Shown piece by piece: positions 35,158 to 45,121 of a DNA stretch of 64,000 bases. Below the pieces are notes generated by a model. It searched no databases. It was not told the origin of the DNA and worked only from the letters and a program-made list of their open reading frames with translations. Made by a program: the position numbers and the translations under genes. Numbering within the stretch: the first letter of the stretch is position 1; every line of letters starts with the position of its first letter. Location of the stretch: positions 1-64,000 of the forward strand of contig CALUWF010000007.1 of assembly GCA_944324405.1 (NCBI GenBank), in the 5' to 3' direction. Source of the DNA: Candidatus Gastranaerophilales bacterium. Its GTDB lineage: Bacteria; Cyanobacteriota; Vampirovibrionia; Gastranaerophilales; Gastranaerophilaceae.

Positions 35158-35185
35158 GCAAATACAGAAATGAGGAAAATAAATT

Positions 35186-35833
35186 ATGGAACTATTTTTA
35201 GAATCAATTAAAATGGATTGGCCGGTTTTAACCCCCATATTCATTTGCTCAATTCTTACAATTGCGGTTGCGATAAACAGATTTTATTATTACAAAAAAA
35301 ATGACCGCAACATTGGAGAATTCATTCAAACGCTGCAAAGAGCACTTGTTAAAAACAATATTGGTGCGGCGCAAAGAGCGTCCGTTCAATTAGGCGGCAT
35401 TATAAGCGAAATGGTAGACGAAGGCCTTAGAATTTATACAGAACAGCGCACAGGCTTTTCAAGAGCTTATGACATCTCGGCAAGCCTTGCAACAAGAAAA
35501 CTTGAAAAAGGTCTTACGGTTCTTGGTACAATAGGCGGTGTGGCTCCGTTTTTGGGTCTTTTTGGTACGGTTGTACGTATTCTTTATACTTTCCAAGACT
35601 TGGCACTGCAAGGCAACCAATCTTCCGCTGTTGCAACAGGTATTGCATCAGCACTTATTGCGACAGCTTTCGGTCTTGGAGTCGCAATTGTTGCGGTAGT
35701 ATTATACAACTATTTCCAAACTGTGGTATCACGTTTTGAAAGCGATTTTAAATTAATTAAACTCGTATTCTTAAGCTTTATAGACTCTGACGAAGAAGTA
35801 AAAGTTGATGAATCGGGCTCCATTGCGCTGTAA
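35186..35833 (+). CDS. exbB: MotA/TolQ/ExbB proton-channel protein
   Basis: A 215-residue inner-membrane protein with three membrane segments (PIFICSILTIAVAINRFYY; GTIGGVAPFLGLFGTVVRI; GIASALIATAFGLGVAIVAVV). The second and third carry the pore signatures GLFGTV and ALIATAFGL of the TolQ/ExbB family. It forms the pentameric proton channel around an ExbD dimer. It lies between tonB (28 bases) and the first exbD (11 bases). ExbB or TolQ cannot be told apart from sequence alone. Confidence 0.92.
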   Translation: MELFLESIKMDWPVLTPIFICSILTIAVAINRFYYYKKNDRNIGEFIQTLQRALVKNNIGAAQRASVQLGGIISEMVDEGLRIYTEQRTGFSRAYDISASLATRKLEKGLTVLGTIGGVAPFLGLFGTVVRILYTFQDLALQGNQSSAVATGIASALIATAFGLGVAIVAVVLYNYFQTVVSRFESDFKLIKLVFLSFIDSDEEVKVDESGSIAL

Positions 35834-35844
35834 TTGAGGTAAAA

Positions 35845-36300
35845 ATGGCAATAAAACTAAATGCTGACGGTAAAAAACCTGTATTCAACGAAATAAATAT
35901 CACGCCTCTAACGGATATTTTCCTTGTGTTATTAATCATCATGATGGTTATTGCGCCGAGTTTCCAATCGCTTGATAAAAATATCACAATACCTGAAATT
36001 AATTCCGGTATAAGCATCGAGGAGAAAAACTCCACCGTATCGCTTACAAAAGAAGGTGAATTATTTTTAAACGGCCAAAAAACAGACTACGACCGATTGG
36101 AAGGCGAACTTGCTTCGCTTGTGGGAAGTTTAGAGAAAAAAGAAGTCGTTGTAAAGGCGGATGAAAAAGCAAAGAGCTCGGACATTTTAAAAATTATGCA
36201 TTGCGCACAATCGGCAGGCTTTGAAAAACTCGTAGTAGCAGGGGAACCGCTGAGCAAAAAAGAGCAGAAAGAACTCAAAAAGCAAGGTGAACTACAATGA
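35845..36300 (+). CDS. exbD: ExbD/TolR-family protein (first copy)
   Basis: A 151-residue bitopic protein: FNEINITPLTDIFLVLLII with the proton-carrying aspartate in LTDIFL, one membrane helix, then a periplasmic TolR-like domain (FLNGQKTDYDRLEGELASL). The C-terminus is an extra Lys/Glu-rich tail (SKKEQKELKKQGELQ). The stop overlaps the start of the second copy by four bases (ATGA). Confidence 0.92.
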   Translation: MAIKLNADGKKPVFNEINITPLTDIFLVLLIIMMVIAPSFQSLDKNITIPEINSGISIEEKNSTVSLTKEGELFLNGQKTDYDRLEGELASLVGSLEKKEVVVKADEKAKSSDILKIMHCAQSAGFEKLVVAGEPLSKKEQKELKKQGELQ

Positions 36301-36386
36301 AAAGACAAACTTTTAACGAAATAAATATCACGCCTCTGACGGATATTTTCCTTGTATTATTAATCATCATGATGGTTATTGCACCT
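35884..36386 (+). repeat. 75-bp near-identical block in the two exbD genes
   Basis: Bases 35884-35958 and 36312-36386 match at 70 of 75 positions, and all five differences are silent third-position changes. The flanking coding sequence of the two genes is not similar at the DNA level. This points to recent gene conversion, or to unusually strong constraint on codons in the membrane segment. Confidence 0.85.
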
Positions 36387-36683
36387 ATGCTTGATCAACA
36401 GGGATTAAACCTTGCGATTCCGGATTATGTGGAAAAAGCCCAAAACCAAAACGATGATAATAAAATTCTTACCGTAACCGTGAGTGCCGATAATAAATAC
36501 TATATAGACGGCAGCGAAGTTGCACAAAGCGAACTTTTTAACACAATAAAAGAAAAATCACAGACTTTGACGGAAGGACTTATGATTCAAGCCGAAGGCG
36601 ACAGTGAACACGGCTGCGTTGTTAAATTGATGGATACCGCAAGAAATGCCGGAGTAAAAAGTATTTCCATAACCGAAATATAA
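36297..36683 (+). CDS. exbD: ExbD/TolR-family protein (second copy)
   Basis: A 128-residue paralogue of the preceding gene. The first 25 residues from FNEINITPL to VIAP are identical to it; the periplasmic parts differ strongly. Two different ExbD subunits next to one ExbB could form a heterodimer in the pore, or serve alternative partners. It is translationally coupled to the first copy, and the AsmA-like gene follows 25 bases later. Confidence 0.9.
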   Translation: MKRQTFNEINITPLTDIFLVLLIIMMVIAPMLDQQGLNLAIPDYVEKAQNQNDDNKILTVTVSADNKYYIDGSEVAQSELFNTIKEKSQTLTEGLMIQAEGDSEHGCVVKLMDTARNAGVKSISITEI

Positions 36684-36708
36684 AAACAAAAAAGCGGGAG
36701 GATTGAAA

Positions 36709-39700
36709 ATGATTTTTAAAAAAATTAAAAACAACCCTGAATTTTTAAAAATTTCGGCATATATTTTATCAACCCTTGCCGGCATTTTAGCCTTTTTATA
36801 TCTCGCTTTTTTGTTAATACTTCCAAATATTATTGATATAAATAAATTCACCCCTCAAATAAATGAACAAGTCGAAAAGCTTACCGGGTTTAAGTTTACG
36901 CTTGAAAATCCGGCGCTTAAAACAACCCCGCGCCTTGGGATAAAACTTAGTGCAAAAAAAGTCAGCCTTAAGTATAAAGATGGCAAAGATTTTATATATC
37001 TGCTTGAACCCGGAATTGAAATTAACCTGCCTACTCTTATTTTTAGGCATTTAAATCTCGATAAAATCTATGTCAGCGAAGCCAATATGGCTCTTGTTTT
37101 CACAAAAGATAAAAAGTACACTCTTGAAGAATATGTACAAAATATCCTTAAAAATACCGCTGACGGTCAAGATCAGGCAAAAGAGGATGCATCACTCCCG
37201 ATTGAACTTAGAAATATAAATATTGATGCAAAAAAAGCAACAATAACACTTGAAGATGAAAATATATCAAAAACCTTTATAGCGCAGGCAAATAACTCAA
37301 AAATTTCGCTTTCATCTCTTAAGGGCCCGCTAAAAATAAGCACAAACGGGTATCTTGGAGCAATTGAAAATAAAAACAACTTTGTTGATTTTAATATAAA
37401 ATTGCAAACAAAACTGCCGGAAATGCAAGCCGATGACAACAAAAAGGAAACACAACCTCTTGAATTTGATTTTAATTTTAATCCGCTTGCAACGCTTGAT
37501 ATGTTCTCGCCTCAATCCAAGCTTAATGTTGACTTAAAAATATCGGATTTAGGGGAAAAATTCAGCGCAAAAGGTTATTTAAACTTAGAAGATTTAACGC
37601 TTAAAATCAACAACTATCAGCTTCCAAAAGGCTATATAAAAACAAGCTTCAATAAAAACACAATAAAAACCGTATCAAATATTTACATTTCAAAAGACGA
37701 ATTTATACAAGCTGATAATTCAATCACCGCGGGCAAAAATAATAAGATTGATTTAAATGTTAAATCGGATAAAATCAGCCTTAATAACCTAAAAATTCTC
37801 ACATATTCGCTTCTTGAAATGTTTGCAATTAAAAACGACTTAAAATCCGCAAGCGCAAACGGCACTTTGGAATGCGATTTTAATTTAAAAAGCGATTTTA
37901 AAAAGGTTCAATCCGCAGGAAAACTAATTCTCAAAGACGGAAATATAACTTACCCCAAAGTATCATTGAAACTAAGCTCCATAAATGCCCTTTTGGACTT
38001 TGGCGGGAATAAAATAACAATAAAAGACACAAGCGCGCTTTTAAACGGCTCTAAATTCTCTTTGACAGGCACAATTGATACTGATACCAAAACAGATATT
38101 AAAATCCAATCAGACCCGCTTAAAATTGCGGATATTGTAAAACTTGCAAAAGAATTCGGAATTGTAAAAGAAAAAGATATAAAAGACTACTCATTTAACA
38201 ACGGGACACTTAGTGCCGTTATAAAAATTAACGGAAAACTGCAAAACATTGTGCCCAGTGCAAATATTTCGCTCGATAAACTTGCGATGAATATTAAAAG
38301 TCTTAAAATGCCCGTAAACCTTGAAAAACTTACGATTGTGGCAAATCCGGATGACAAAAATAAAAACGATTTTATCGCAAAAATAGAAGCGGCAAACTTC
38401 AAGGCTGCAATGAAAAACCCCGTTTTTAACATAAATGCGCCTAAATGTACGCTTGAAGCAAATTCAAAAGATTTGAAAATTTTGCCGTTCAACCTAATGC
38501 TGCAAGGTACAAATATAAATATATCCGGCGATATTAAAGATTACATGACAAAACCCGACTTGCTTTTCAACATAGACGGAAAACTTAATCCAAACACACT
38601 TTTAAGCTTTATACCCGCGCAAAATAAAAAACTTGTTGCATATCAGGGTCAAATGCCGCTGAGTGCAAAAATAAGCGGCAATATGCAAGACATAAAAATA
38701 AACGGAACACTTTCTTCGGATGCAAAAAATTATATAAGTATAATTGATGTAAAAAACATTAAAGATGCTGCAAACCAACTTATTTTAAATGCGAATATAA
38801 AAGGCGACACGCTTATAATTAACAATATTGCACTTAATTCTAAAGGTACAGACATTGCAACGGTTACGGGCAAAATAAATAAAATGTATTCAACATCGCC
38901 GACTCTGTCGCCGCTCAATATCGTAACTGCGCGCCCGCTTGCAATAGCGGTTCCGGTTTTGGATAATTTATCTTTAGAAGTTGAGAGCAACCTGGCCCTG
39001 ACGGGAAATACGCAATCACCTCAAATAAACGGAAGTGTGGATATTTCAAATCTTAATTGGTCAAAATACGGAGTAAGTGCTAAAAACGCCGTCTTGGATT
39101 TTAAAAAATCCGTAATTAACGCCCAGGCTTCGGAAATAAAAGTTGCAGGCTCAGATTTTGCAGGGAGTGCGGAAATATCTTCAAAATTCGGGAAAATTAT
39201 TACAATAAACTCACTGAATTTTACTTCCGGCTATATTGATGCTGACGGGCTTATGAAGCTTACTGCATCAATGCCCAACACTCAAACAACCGCGGGCCCG
39301 AGCCTCCCGCTTGAAATAAAAAAAGGCACTGCCAAAATTTCAAAATTAAAATCCGGAACAATAACCGCACAAAGTATTACATCCGATTTTAATTTAAAAA
39401 ACAATCTTTTTACACTTTCCAATATTAATGCAATCTTCGCTGACGGCAAAATAACGGCAGATGCAACGTATAACATCGCAAGCACAAAAGTTACGGTGGA
39501 TGGAGTAGGCAAGGCCATAAACGCAAGAAAAGCCGCCTCCTGCTTTGTGGGGGGAAGTTCCGTTATAGTCGGAGGTACGTTAAATGGCATTGCGAAATTA
39601 AACCTGCTCGGCACAACTTATGAACAGCAAATGAAAACTTTAAACGGACAGGTTATTTTTGATATTACAAACGGACAATACGGCGAAGCTGCCCGTTTTG

Positions 39701-40311
39701 AAAGCTTTTTACATGCCGGCAATTTGCTCACCCAGAGCCTTTTGAACTTAAACCTTAACCAGACAATTTCGGCCGTAACAAGCAGAAATACGGGTGAATT
39801 CAAAAGTATGGAAGGAAAAATCTCGCTTTCAAACGGCTGGGCAAATATTATAAGCTTTGAATCTTCAGGGCCGAATATGAGCCTTTATGCAACAGGGAAA
39901 TACAATATCCTAACGTCAAACTGCGATCTAAAGGTGCTTGGCAGAATATCTTCAACGATTGTAAATGTCCTTGGGCCGCTTGGCTCTTTCTCGCTTAATA
40001 ACGTTGTAAGCAAACTGCCGGAAAAAGGCCTTGCGATTTTAAACACAATAAAATCAATTGCGCCGTCAAATTCTCTGTTTGCAGACATCAAACAAAGCGA
40101 CCTTGATAAAATACCGGCATTAAGCGCGGTTTCTGACAATGCTGCTTCAAAAGACTTTCAGGTTTTGATAAACGGCCCAATAACAAAAACTACATCCATA
40201 AAATCATTCAAATGGGCCAACAAAGAAACTCCTCAAAATACTACAACTACAAGCACAACTCAAACAAATACCGCAGCGGAAGTTCCAAATGTACAAAGCA
40301 CTGCAAATTAA
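36709..40311 (+). CDS. Large AsmA-like envelope protein
   Basis: A 1200-residue protein with one membrane segment near residues 17-40 (ISAYILSTLAGILAFLYLAF) and an AsmA N-terminal region (INEQVEKLTGFKFTLENPAL), then a long periplasmic beta-repeat body. The C-terminal block (FLHAGNLLTQSLLNLNLN, TGEFKSMEGKISL, LYATGKYNI, LGRISSTIVNVLGPLG) is shared with the 1522-residue protein at 28026. The tail is Thr/Asn-rich. ATG 36709 has GGGAGG seven bases before it, so I reject the TTG at 36703. Being the last gene of tonB-exbB-exbD-exbD, it may be driven or regulated by that motor; this is inference. The stop shares TTAA with the M16 gene. Confidence 0.85.
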   Translation: MIFKKIKNNPEFLKISAYILSTLAGILAFLYLAFLLILPNIIDINKFTPQINEQVEKLTGFKFTLENPALKTTPRLGIKLSAKKVSLKYKDGKDFIYLLEPGIEINLPTLIFRHLNLDKIYVSEANMALVFTKDKKYTLEEYVQNILKNTADGQDQAKEDASLPIELRNINIDAKKATITLEDENISKTFIAQANNSKISLSSLKGPLKISTNGYLGAIENKNNFVDFNIKLQTKLPEMQADDNKKETQPLEFDFNFNPLATLDMFSPQSKLNVDLKISDLGEKFSAKGYLNLEDLTLKINNYQLPKGYIKTSFNKNTIKTVSNIYISKDEFIQADNSITAGKNNKIDLNVKSDKISLNNLKILTYSLLEMFAIKNDLKSASANGTLECDFNLKSDFKKVQSAGKLILKDGNITYPKVSLKLSSINALLDFGGNKITIKDTSALLNGSKFSLTGTIDTDTKTDIKIQSDPLKIADIVKLAKEFGIVKEKDIKDYSFNNGTLSAVIKINGKLQNIVPSANISLDKLAMNIKSLKMPVNLEKLTIVANPDDKNKNDFIAKIEAANFKAAMKNPVFNINAPKCTLEANSKDLKILPFNLMLQGTNINISGDIKDYMTKPDLLFNIDGKLNPNTLLSFIPAQNKKLVAYQGQMPLSAKISGNMQDIKINGTLSSDAKNYISIIDVKNIKDAANQLILNANIKGDTLIINNIALNSKGTDIATVTGKINKMYSTSPTLSPLNIVTARPLAIAVPVLDNLSLEVESNLALTGNTQSPQINGSVDISNLNWSKYGVSAKNAVLDFKKSVINAQASEIKVAGSDFAGSAEISSKFGKIITINSLNFTSGYIDADGLMKLTASMPNTQTTAGPSLPLEIKKGTAKISKLKSGTITAQSITSDFNLKNNLFTLSNINAIFADGKITADATYNIASTKVTVDGVGKAINARKAASCFVGGSSVIVGGTLNGIAKLNLLGTTYEQQMKTLNGQVIFDITNGQYGEAARFESFLHAGNLLTQSLLNLNLNQTISAVTSRNTGEFKSMEGKISLSNGWANIISFESSGPNMSLYATGKYNILTSNCDLKVLGRISSTIVNVLGPLGSFSLNNVVSKLPEKGLAILNTIKSIAPSNSLFADIKQSDLDKIPALSAVSDNAASKDFQVLINGPITKTTSIKSFKWANKETPQNTTTTSTTQTNTAAEVPNVQSTAN

Positions 40312-43181
40312 GCGGCCTGCACAACTTCTCCGAGCGTTTGAATATAATCAGTCTGATTTTCAATGGTATCAGGGCTTGCAAGTATTGATATAGTGGGTTT
40401 GTTTTTAAAAATGTGCTTTGCAGCCTGTGTAATATCATCTATTGTAATTAAATCAATCGCTTTTACATATTCATCTATTCTTTTAATACCGTAGGGTTGA
40501 GTCATATTCATTGCAAGCAGACTTGTTTCGGATGAAGGAAGCTCAGTTTGTTTTGCAATTCGCTGCTTAAGCTGCATTTTTGCACAATCAAGCTCTTCCT
40601 GCGTTACAGGTTCATTTAAAAGCTTTTGAACATGTGCATCAAAGCCATCAATGGATTTTTGCAGATTATCGTACTTTATATCATTTTGTGCTTTATCATC
40701 AGTCGTAGACATAATAAACATTGTCAAAATACCGGTATCTTCAAATGACTGCACTTGCGAAGAGACTCTGTAGGCGAGTTTTTGCTTTTCTCTTAAATCT
40801 TGAAAGAGTCTGGACGCAGGCGAGCCGCCAAGAATTTCATTCAAAAGTTCAAATTTAACTTCATCTTTAATATTGCCCGACATTTTAAATGAATAAGTTT
40901 TATAAATCTGCGCCTGATTTAGCTCTGCCGTATCCACAACAACCTTGGTTGTTTTATTTGGCCGGTACACACTTGTAAATTTGGGAACAAAATCTTTAAA
41001 AACAACCGGACTGTTTGAAATTTTTACCATGGACTCACTTTTAAGTTCCTGATATTTTTCAAAAGGAGCAGTTATAACAAAATTTGAAGAGGACATATAT
41101 AACATATCGTTGTAATGTTTTATGACGTCATTCAAACTCATATTTTTAAGCCCCTTGAGAATTTCTTTTGGCGAACCGAAATAACCGGGGTACAATTGAA
41201 CAAGCATATTGTCCGAACCGTCTTTATCTACGGATTTGAAATAATTTTCCACTTTTGCTTTTGCGGCTTCAAAATCTTCTTGTGAAAAATTCGGATGATA
41301 CATAACTTCTTTTAAAAGTTCCAATGTTTCGGGTAAATTCTGCACCATGCAGTCTGCATTTGCACTGATTTTAAAACCGTTTGAGTCAAAATCATAGGAT
41401 ATGCCTTTTGAGTTTACATCCATACTGAGCTGCTCTTTTTGACGCAATGCCGAGCCGGAATTTAAAAGCTCGGTTAAAATATATGGAACCGCAAGATTTT
41501 TCGGCATGGCATTAATTGCATTTAAATCCCAATTTATATAACAAATATCCGATTTATCGGAATTATTTAAAACAATGTGAGTATTGTTTTGAAGTTTATA
41601 CTCCTCAACTCCGCTTGTATCAATCTTTCTGGAAGTAAAAGATATGGAAGATGAGGGTGAATAGGAGGTTTTTGTTAAAAATTTTGATTTTTGATAATTA
41701 TTGTAAATCTGTTCATCACTTACTGTCGCGGGGTGTACAACAGCCATTGAAACTTTGTTTAAATCAACATATTTTTGTGCTGCAGATACTATATCATAAG
41801 GCGTGAGTGAGTTAATTATATTCTGCATTTGGGAAATATCGGGCAAGTTGCCGTCAAGATAGCCGCTTCCGATTGTTTCGCATATTGATTCCGCACTTTC
41901 AAAATTCATTGCCAGAGCTTTTGAAAGAGTGCTCTTAATGGTATTCATTTCATATTCGCTTGGGGGATTATTTTGTAAATTTAAAATAACGTCATAAAAA
42001 GCATCAATTGCTTTCTGTTCGCCTTGTGCAGGAGTGTTAATCTGGACAAAAAGTGCCTGCGGGTCATCCTTTTTAAGGCCTACTTTTTGCATGCTTAAAT
42101 AACTGTAAGAATTAATTCCTGATAAAGCTTTTGAAAGTCTTGAATCAGAATTGCCTTCAAGAAGCACATCCAGCGCTTCAAGTGCAATTGAATCCTTTAG
42201 ATTGTTTGATGGCGGAGCTGCAAATCCCATAATGACATTTGTCGAATTTGTAACAGGTGATTTCAAATCAATTCTTACTGATTTGTCGATTGGTGTCAGA
42301 GTTTCTTTAGTGACGTCATTTGAGCGTACTCTTGCATTCTGATTAAACTCTTTTGCAAGGATTTCAATCGTTTCTGCCGGATCAACATCGCCCACAACTA
42401 CCGTATACAAGGAATCGGGCGTATAGTGCTTAGACCAGTAGTCAACAACGTCACCGCGGCCCAGATTATTAACGGTTTCAATTGAGCCCGCAACAAGATT
42501 TTTTGACTCAGATTTTATTTGAAAAAGATTTCTTACGACTTCATTTGCCGCAACCGTTGTAACATCATCGTTAATCATACTTATCTCCGATGTAACGGGG
42601 CCTTTTTCTTTTTCAAGCATTTCATCATAGAATTTCGGCCGCAATATCATATCCGCATGCATCATCGCAGCTTGCTTAAAATCTTTAATATCCATTATGC
42701 CGGATGAAATGTAATAGTCTGTCTGCGCATAGTCGGTTGAGGCATTTGTACTTGCGCCCATTTTTGTTACATCTTTAAAAAATTGTCCCGGAGCAAGCTT
42801 TTCACTGCCGTTAAAAAGATTGTGCTCGATAAAGTGGCTTATACCCCTTATTCTGTCATTTTCATTCATTGAGCCGGAATCAACAAAAGTCTTTAAAATT
42901 GTTGTACCTTCCCTTGGTAAAATTGCAACTCTTTGACCGCTTTTTAGCATATAGGTGTAAATATCATCGCCAAATGGCGTTTTAATTGTTCCAAGATAAG
43001 CATAATTACCTGTAATCTTTGGATTAACAAGCGTGGGGTTAATCGGATTTGTAAGATACATCGGCATAAGCGCATAAGGCGCAGTCGTATAAAAATTTTG
43101 ACGCACCGAAGTATTGGGCACGCTTTGAGAATATTTCGGAATATAATTGTAATTGTAGTTATAGTTTATATTTGGCAGCAT
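40308..43181 (-). CDS. M16 family (insulinase/pitrilysin-type) metallopeptidase
   Basis: A 957-residue protein with two M16 half-pairs. The zinc motif HFIEH is at 116-120, with a downstream glutamate in PVTSEISMINDD. The second half has the YRVSSQV and QELDCAKMQLK segments of the inactive partner domains. Such clam-shell peptidases degrade peptides. There is no signal peptide; instead a low-complexity Asn/Tyr start (NINYNYNYNYIPKYSQS) and about 50 unassigned residues precede the first domain. Whether it is cytoplasmic or exported by another route is open. Confidence 0.9.
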   Translation of the reverse strand: MLPNINYNYNYNYIPKYSQSVPNTSVRQNFYTTAPYALMPMYLTNPINPTLVNPKITGNYAYLGTIKTPFGDDIYTYMLKSGQRVAILPREGTTILKTFVDSGSMNENDRIRGISHFIEHNLFNGSEKLAPGQFFKDVTKMGASTNASTDYAQTDYYISSGIMDIKDFKQAAMMHADMILRPKFYDEMLEKEKGPVTSEISMINDDVTTVAANEVVRNLFQIKSESKNLVAGSIETVNNLGRGDVVDYWSKHYTPDSLYTVVVGDVDPAETIEILAKEFNQNARVRSNDVTKETLTPIDKSVRIDLKSPVTNSTNVIMGFAAPPSNNLKDSIALEALDVLLEGNSDSRLSKALSGINSYSYLSMQKVGLKKDDPQALFVQINTPAQGEQKAIDAFYDVILNLQNNPPSEYEMNTIKSTLSKALAMNFESAESICETIGSGYLDGNLPDISQMQNIINSLTPYDIVSAAQKYVDLNKVSMAVVHPATVSDEQIYNNYQKSKFLTKTSYSPSSSISFTSRKIDTSGVEEYKLQNNTHIVLNNSDKSDICYINWDLNAINAMPKNLAVPYILTELLNSGSALRQKEQLSMDVNSKGISYDFDSNGFKISANADCMVQNLPETLELLKEVMYHPNFSQEDFEAAKAKVENYFKSVDKDGSDNMLVQLYPGYFGSPKEILKGLKNMSLNDVIKHYNDMLYMSSSNFVITAPFEKYQELKSESMVKISNSPVVFKDFVPKFTSVYRPNKTTKVVVDTAELNQAQIYKTYSFKMSGNIKDEVKFELLNEILGGSPASRLFQDLREKQKLAYRVSSQVQSFEDTGILTMFIMSTTDDKAQNDIKYDNLQKSIDGFDAHVQKLLNEPVTQEELDCAKMQLKQRIAKQTELPSSETSLLAMNMTQPYGIKRIDEYVKAIDLITIDDITQAAKHIFKNKPTISILASPDTIENQTDYIQTLGEVVQAA

Positions 43182-43336
43182 AAAAAATTCCCACCTATGT
43201 TTTTTATAAAAAACAATAACACAAATTAATTGCTTTATGTATATACAAAACTTAAACTATTGTTACAAAGAAATGTGCAAAAAAATATTGTTTCAAGTAT
43301 TATATAAGTAATAAATCAAACGGAGCATTCCATATT

Positions 43337-44416
43337 ATGGCAGAAAAAAAACAAATAGGCATAGCAAGGGCCCTGTCTTATTACAATTATTTCCCTTATT
43401 ATTGGGGCTTTTTTAACCATCTCGGAATAGAAATTGTATTAAGTTCACCTACAACAAAAAAGACTCTCTCTGACGGCTCATCGCTTGTTGTAACAGAAAC
43501 ATGCCTGCCAATTAAAGTTTATGTGGGACATATTGTAGACCTTGTAAACAAAGGCATTAAAAAGATATTTGTACCTTCAATTCAATCAATTGCGCCAAAA
43601 ATCTATAACTGCTCCAAAATACGCGGCTTGCCCGATTTAATAAGAAATGTGGTAAAAGGTGATTTTGAAATTATCGAAGCAACTCTTGATAAATCCGAAA
43701 AAAATCTGGGTCTGTATGAATTTTTAAAACAGGCCGTAAAAACTTTCGGGATTTACGATGAAAAACTTATAAAAGAAGCCTCCAAGGCAGGCTTTGTGGT
43801 TCAAAACAATTTCAGAGTCATGATGCAGCAAGGACTTGACTTTGAAGAAGCGCTTAAAAATGCAAAAAGCGGCAAAGTTGTAATAGCGCCCAAGCAGGAG
43901 GATGCACCCGGAGCAATAAATGTTGCACTTGTTGCGCATGGTTACAATATTTACGACAAAAAAGCAAGCATGGATATATTTAAAAAACTTAAAAACATGG
44001 GTGTAAAAGTCCACAGTGCCTATCAACTTACTGACGGAGAACTGCAAAGCGGTATAAGAGCGCTTGATACAACGGAATACTGGGCAAACCAAATGGAAGT
44101 AACGGGCTGTGCGGGGCATTATCTAAAAAGCGATAAAATCGACGGAATAATAACAATTACGGCATTTGGCTGCGGGCCTGATTCGCTAATGATTGAGGAT
44201 ATAAAAAGAAAAGCAAAAAACTTTTCAAAGCCCCTGTTAAATCTTTCAATTGATGAACACACAGGTGAAGCAGGCTTTGTTACAAGGCTTGAAGCTTTTT
44301 GTGATATGTTGTTCAGAAATAAAAGAGTTAAGCTAACTCGCGCACTTGATAATAACATTGAAACAAATACAAAAACATTTGAAAATATAAGCAGTGTACT
44401 TTCACTGGGCAAGTAG
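43337..44416 (+). CDS. DUF2229 / acyl-CoA dehydratase activase-related protein
   Basis: A 359-residue protein resembling the C-terminal (DUF2229) part of large 2-hydroxyacyl-CoA dehydratase activase-like proteins (COG3580): IGIARALSYYNYFPYYWGFFNHLG, ETCLPIKVYVGHI, FVPSIQSIAPKIYNCSKI and TITAFGCGPDSLMIEDI. Conserved cysteines (TETCLP, YNCSK, FGCGPD) could hold an Fe-S cluster. The ASKHA-fold ATPase half usually fused to it is absent here. Its substrate is unknown. It is a single gene with GGAG before ATG; the stop is one base from that of the convergent DUF1292 gene. Confidence 0.75.
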   Translation: MAEKKQIGIARALSYYNYFPYYWGFFNHLGIEIVLSSPTTKKTLSDGSSLVVTETCLPIKVYVGHIVDLVNKGIKKIFVPSIQSIAPKIYNCSKIRGLPDLIRNVVKGDFEIIEATLDKSEKNLGLYEFLKQAVKTFGIYDEKLIKEASKAGFVVQNNFRVMMQQGLDFEEALKNAKSGKVVIAPKQEDAPGAINVALVAHGYNIYDKKASMDIFKKLKNMGVKVHSAYQLTDGELQSGIRALDTTEYWANQMEVTGCAGHYLKSDKIDGIITITAFGCGPDSLMIEDIKRKAKNFSKPLLNLSIDEHTGEAGFVTRLEAFCDMLFRNKRVKLTRALDNNIETNTKTFENISSVLSLGK

Positions 44417-44417
44417 C

Positions 44418-44696
44418 TTAATCTTCATCGTCCTCTGCTTCAATAATAGCTTGCGAAACAAGCTCGAATTCATCTTCGTCTTCAATTGTTTCAAAAATAT
44501 AATCGGAATTATCCTGCTTTAAGCGCATAAGGACTATTTCACATTCTTCTTCGTTTTCAACGTCCGCGTCAACCGGCAGCAAAAGCGCATAATCGACATT
44601 GTTGACATTTACAATATCCAAAAGCTTAAGCTCTATTTCCTCACCCTTTTCGCCCACAGTCTTGATTATTTCAAATTCATTATCTTTCATATTCAT
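44418..44696 (-). CDS. DUF1292 family protein
   Basis: A 92-residue, very acidic protein of the DUF1292 (YrzB) family: ELKLLDIVNVNNVDYALLLP then ECEIVLMRLKQD. The start overlaps the ruvX stop as ATGA, a common coupling. In Firmicutes the same pair (yrrK-yrzB) is adjacent, which supports both calls. Function unknown. Confidence 0.85.
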   Translation of the reverse strand: MNMKDNEFEIIKTVGEKGEEIELKLLDIVNVNNVDYALLLPVDADVENEEECEIVLMRLKQDNSDYIFETIEDEDEFELVSQAIIEAEDDED

Positions 44697-45121
44697 CTCT
44701 TTTCGTTTAAGTAATCTTGCAAAATAAGGCAAGCGCTTTTTATGTCAACGAGTCCCTTATTTTTTGTATATTTCTTTCCTTCTTTCTTTAAAATTTCTTC
44801 CGCTTCAAAAGAACTTAACCTTTCATCATGATATAAAATTTTATACTTTCCATCAAGCGGTTTTATAAAATCTATGCAATTTTGCGCCTGTGGGCCCAAT
44901 GTGCCGTCCATATTATAAGGAACACCTATTAAAATTGTATCGGTATTATATTTTTCGCATATTTTCTTAATTTCATCAAGCGCCGATTTATCACCCCCTT
45001 TTGTATTTATTCTCTCAACAAGACCCTCGGGCGAGGCAATAATATGCATGGGATCGCAGACTGCGACACCTATTCTTTTTGTACCTATATCAAGCGCTAC
45101 AATTCGTTTTTTAATTTCCAT
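44693..45121 (-). CDS. ruvX: YqgF/RuvX RNase H-fold nuclease
   Basis: A 142-residue RNase H-fold protein: VALDIGTKRIGVAVCDP, ILIGVPYNMDGTLG, and YHDERLSSFEAEEIL. The family is linked to 16S rRNA 5'-end maturation and was first proposed as a Holliday junction resolvase. The acidic catalytic residues in DIGT, and in DERLSS, are present. It starts one base inside the stop of the upstream 542-residue gene. Confidence 0.92.
   Translation of the reverse strand: MEIKKRIVALDIGTKRIGVAVCDPMHIIASPEGLVERINTKGGDKSALDEIKKICEKYNTDTILIGVPYNMDGTLGPQAQNCIDFIKPLDGKYKILYHDERLSSFEAEEILKKEGKKYTKNKGLVDIKSACLILQDYLNEKR

Noticed and set aside
36703-36708. TTG start of the AsmA-like gene at 36703
   Set aside because: GGGAGG ends two bases before it, too close; the ATG at 36709 has proper spacing.
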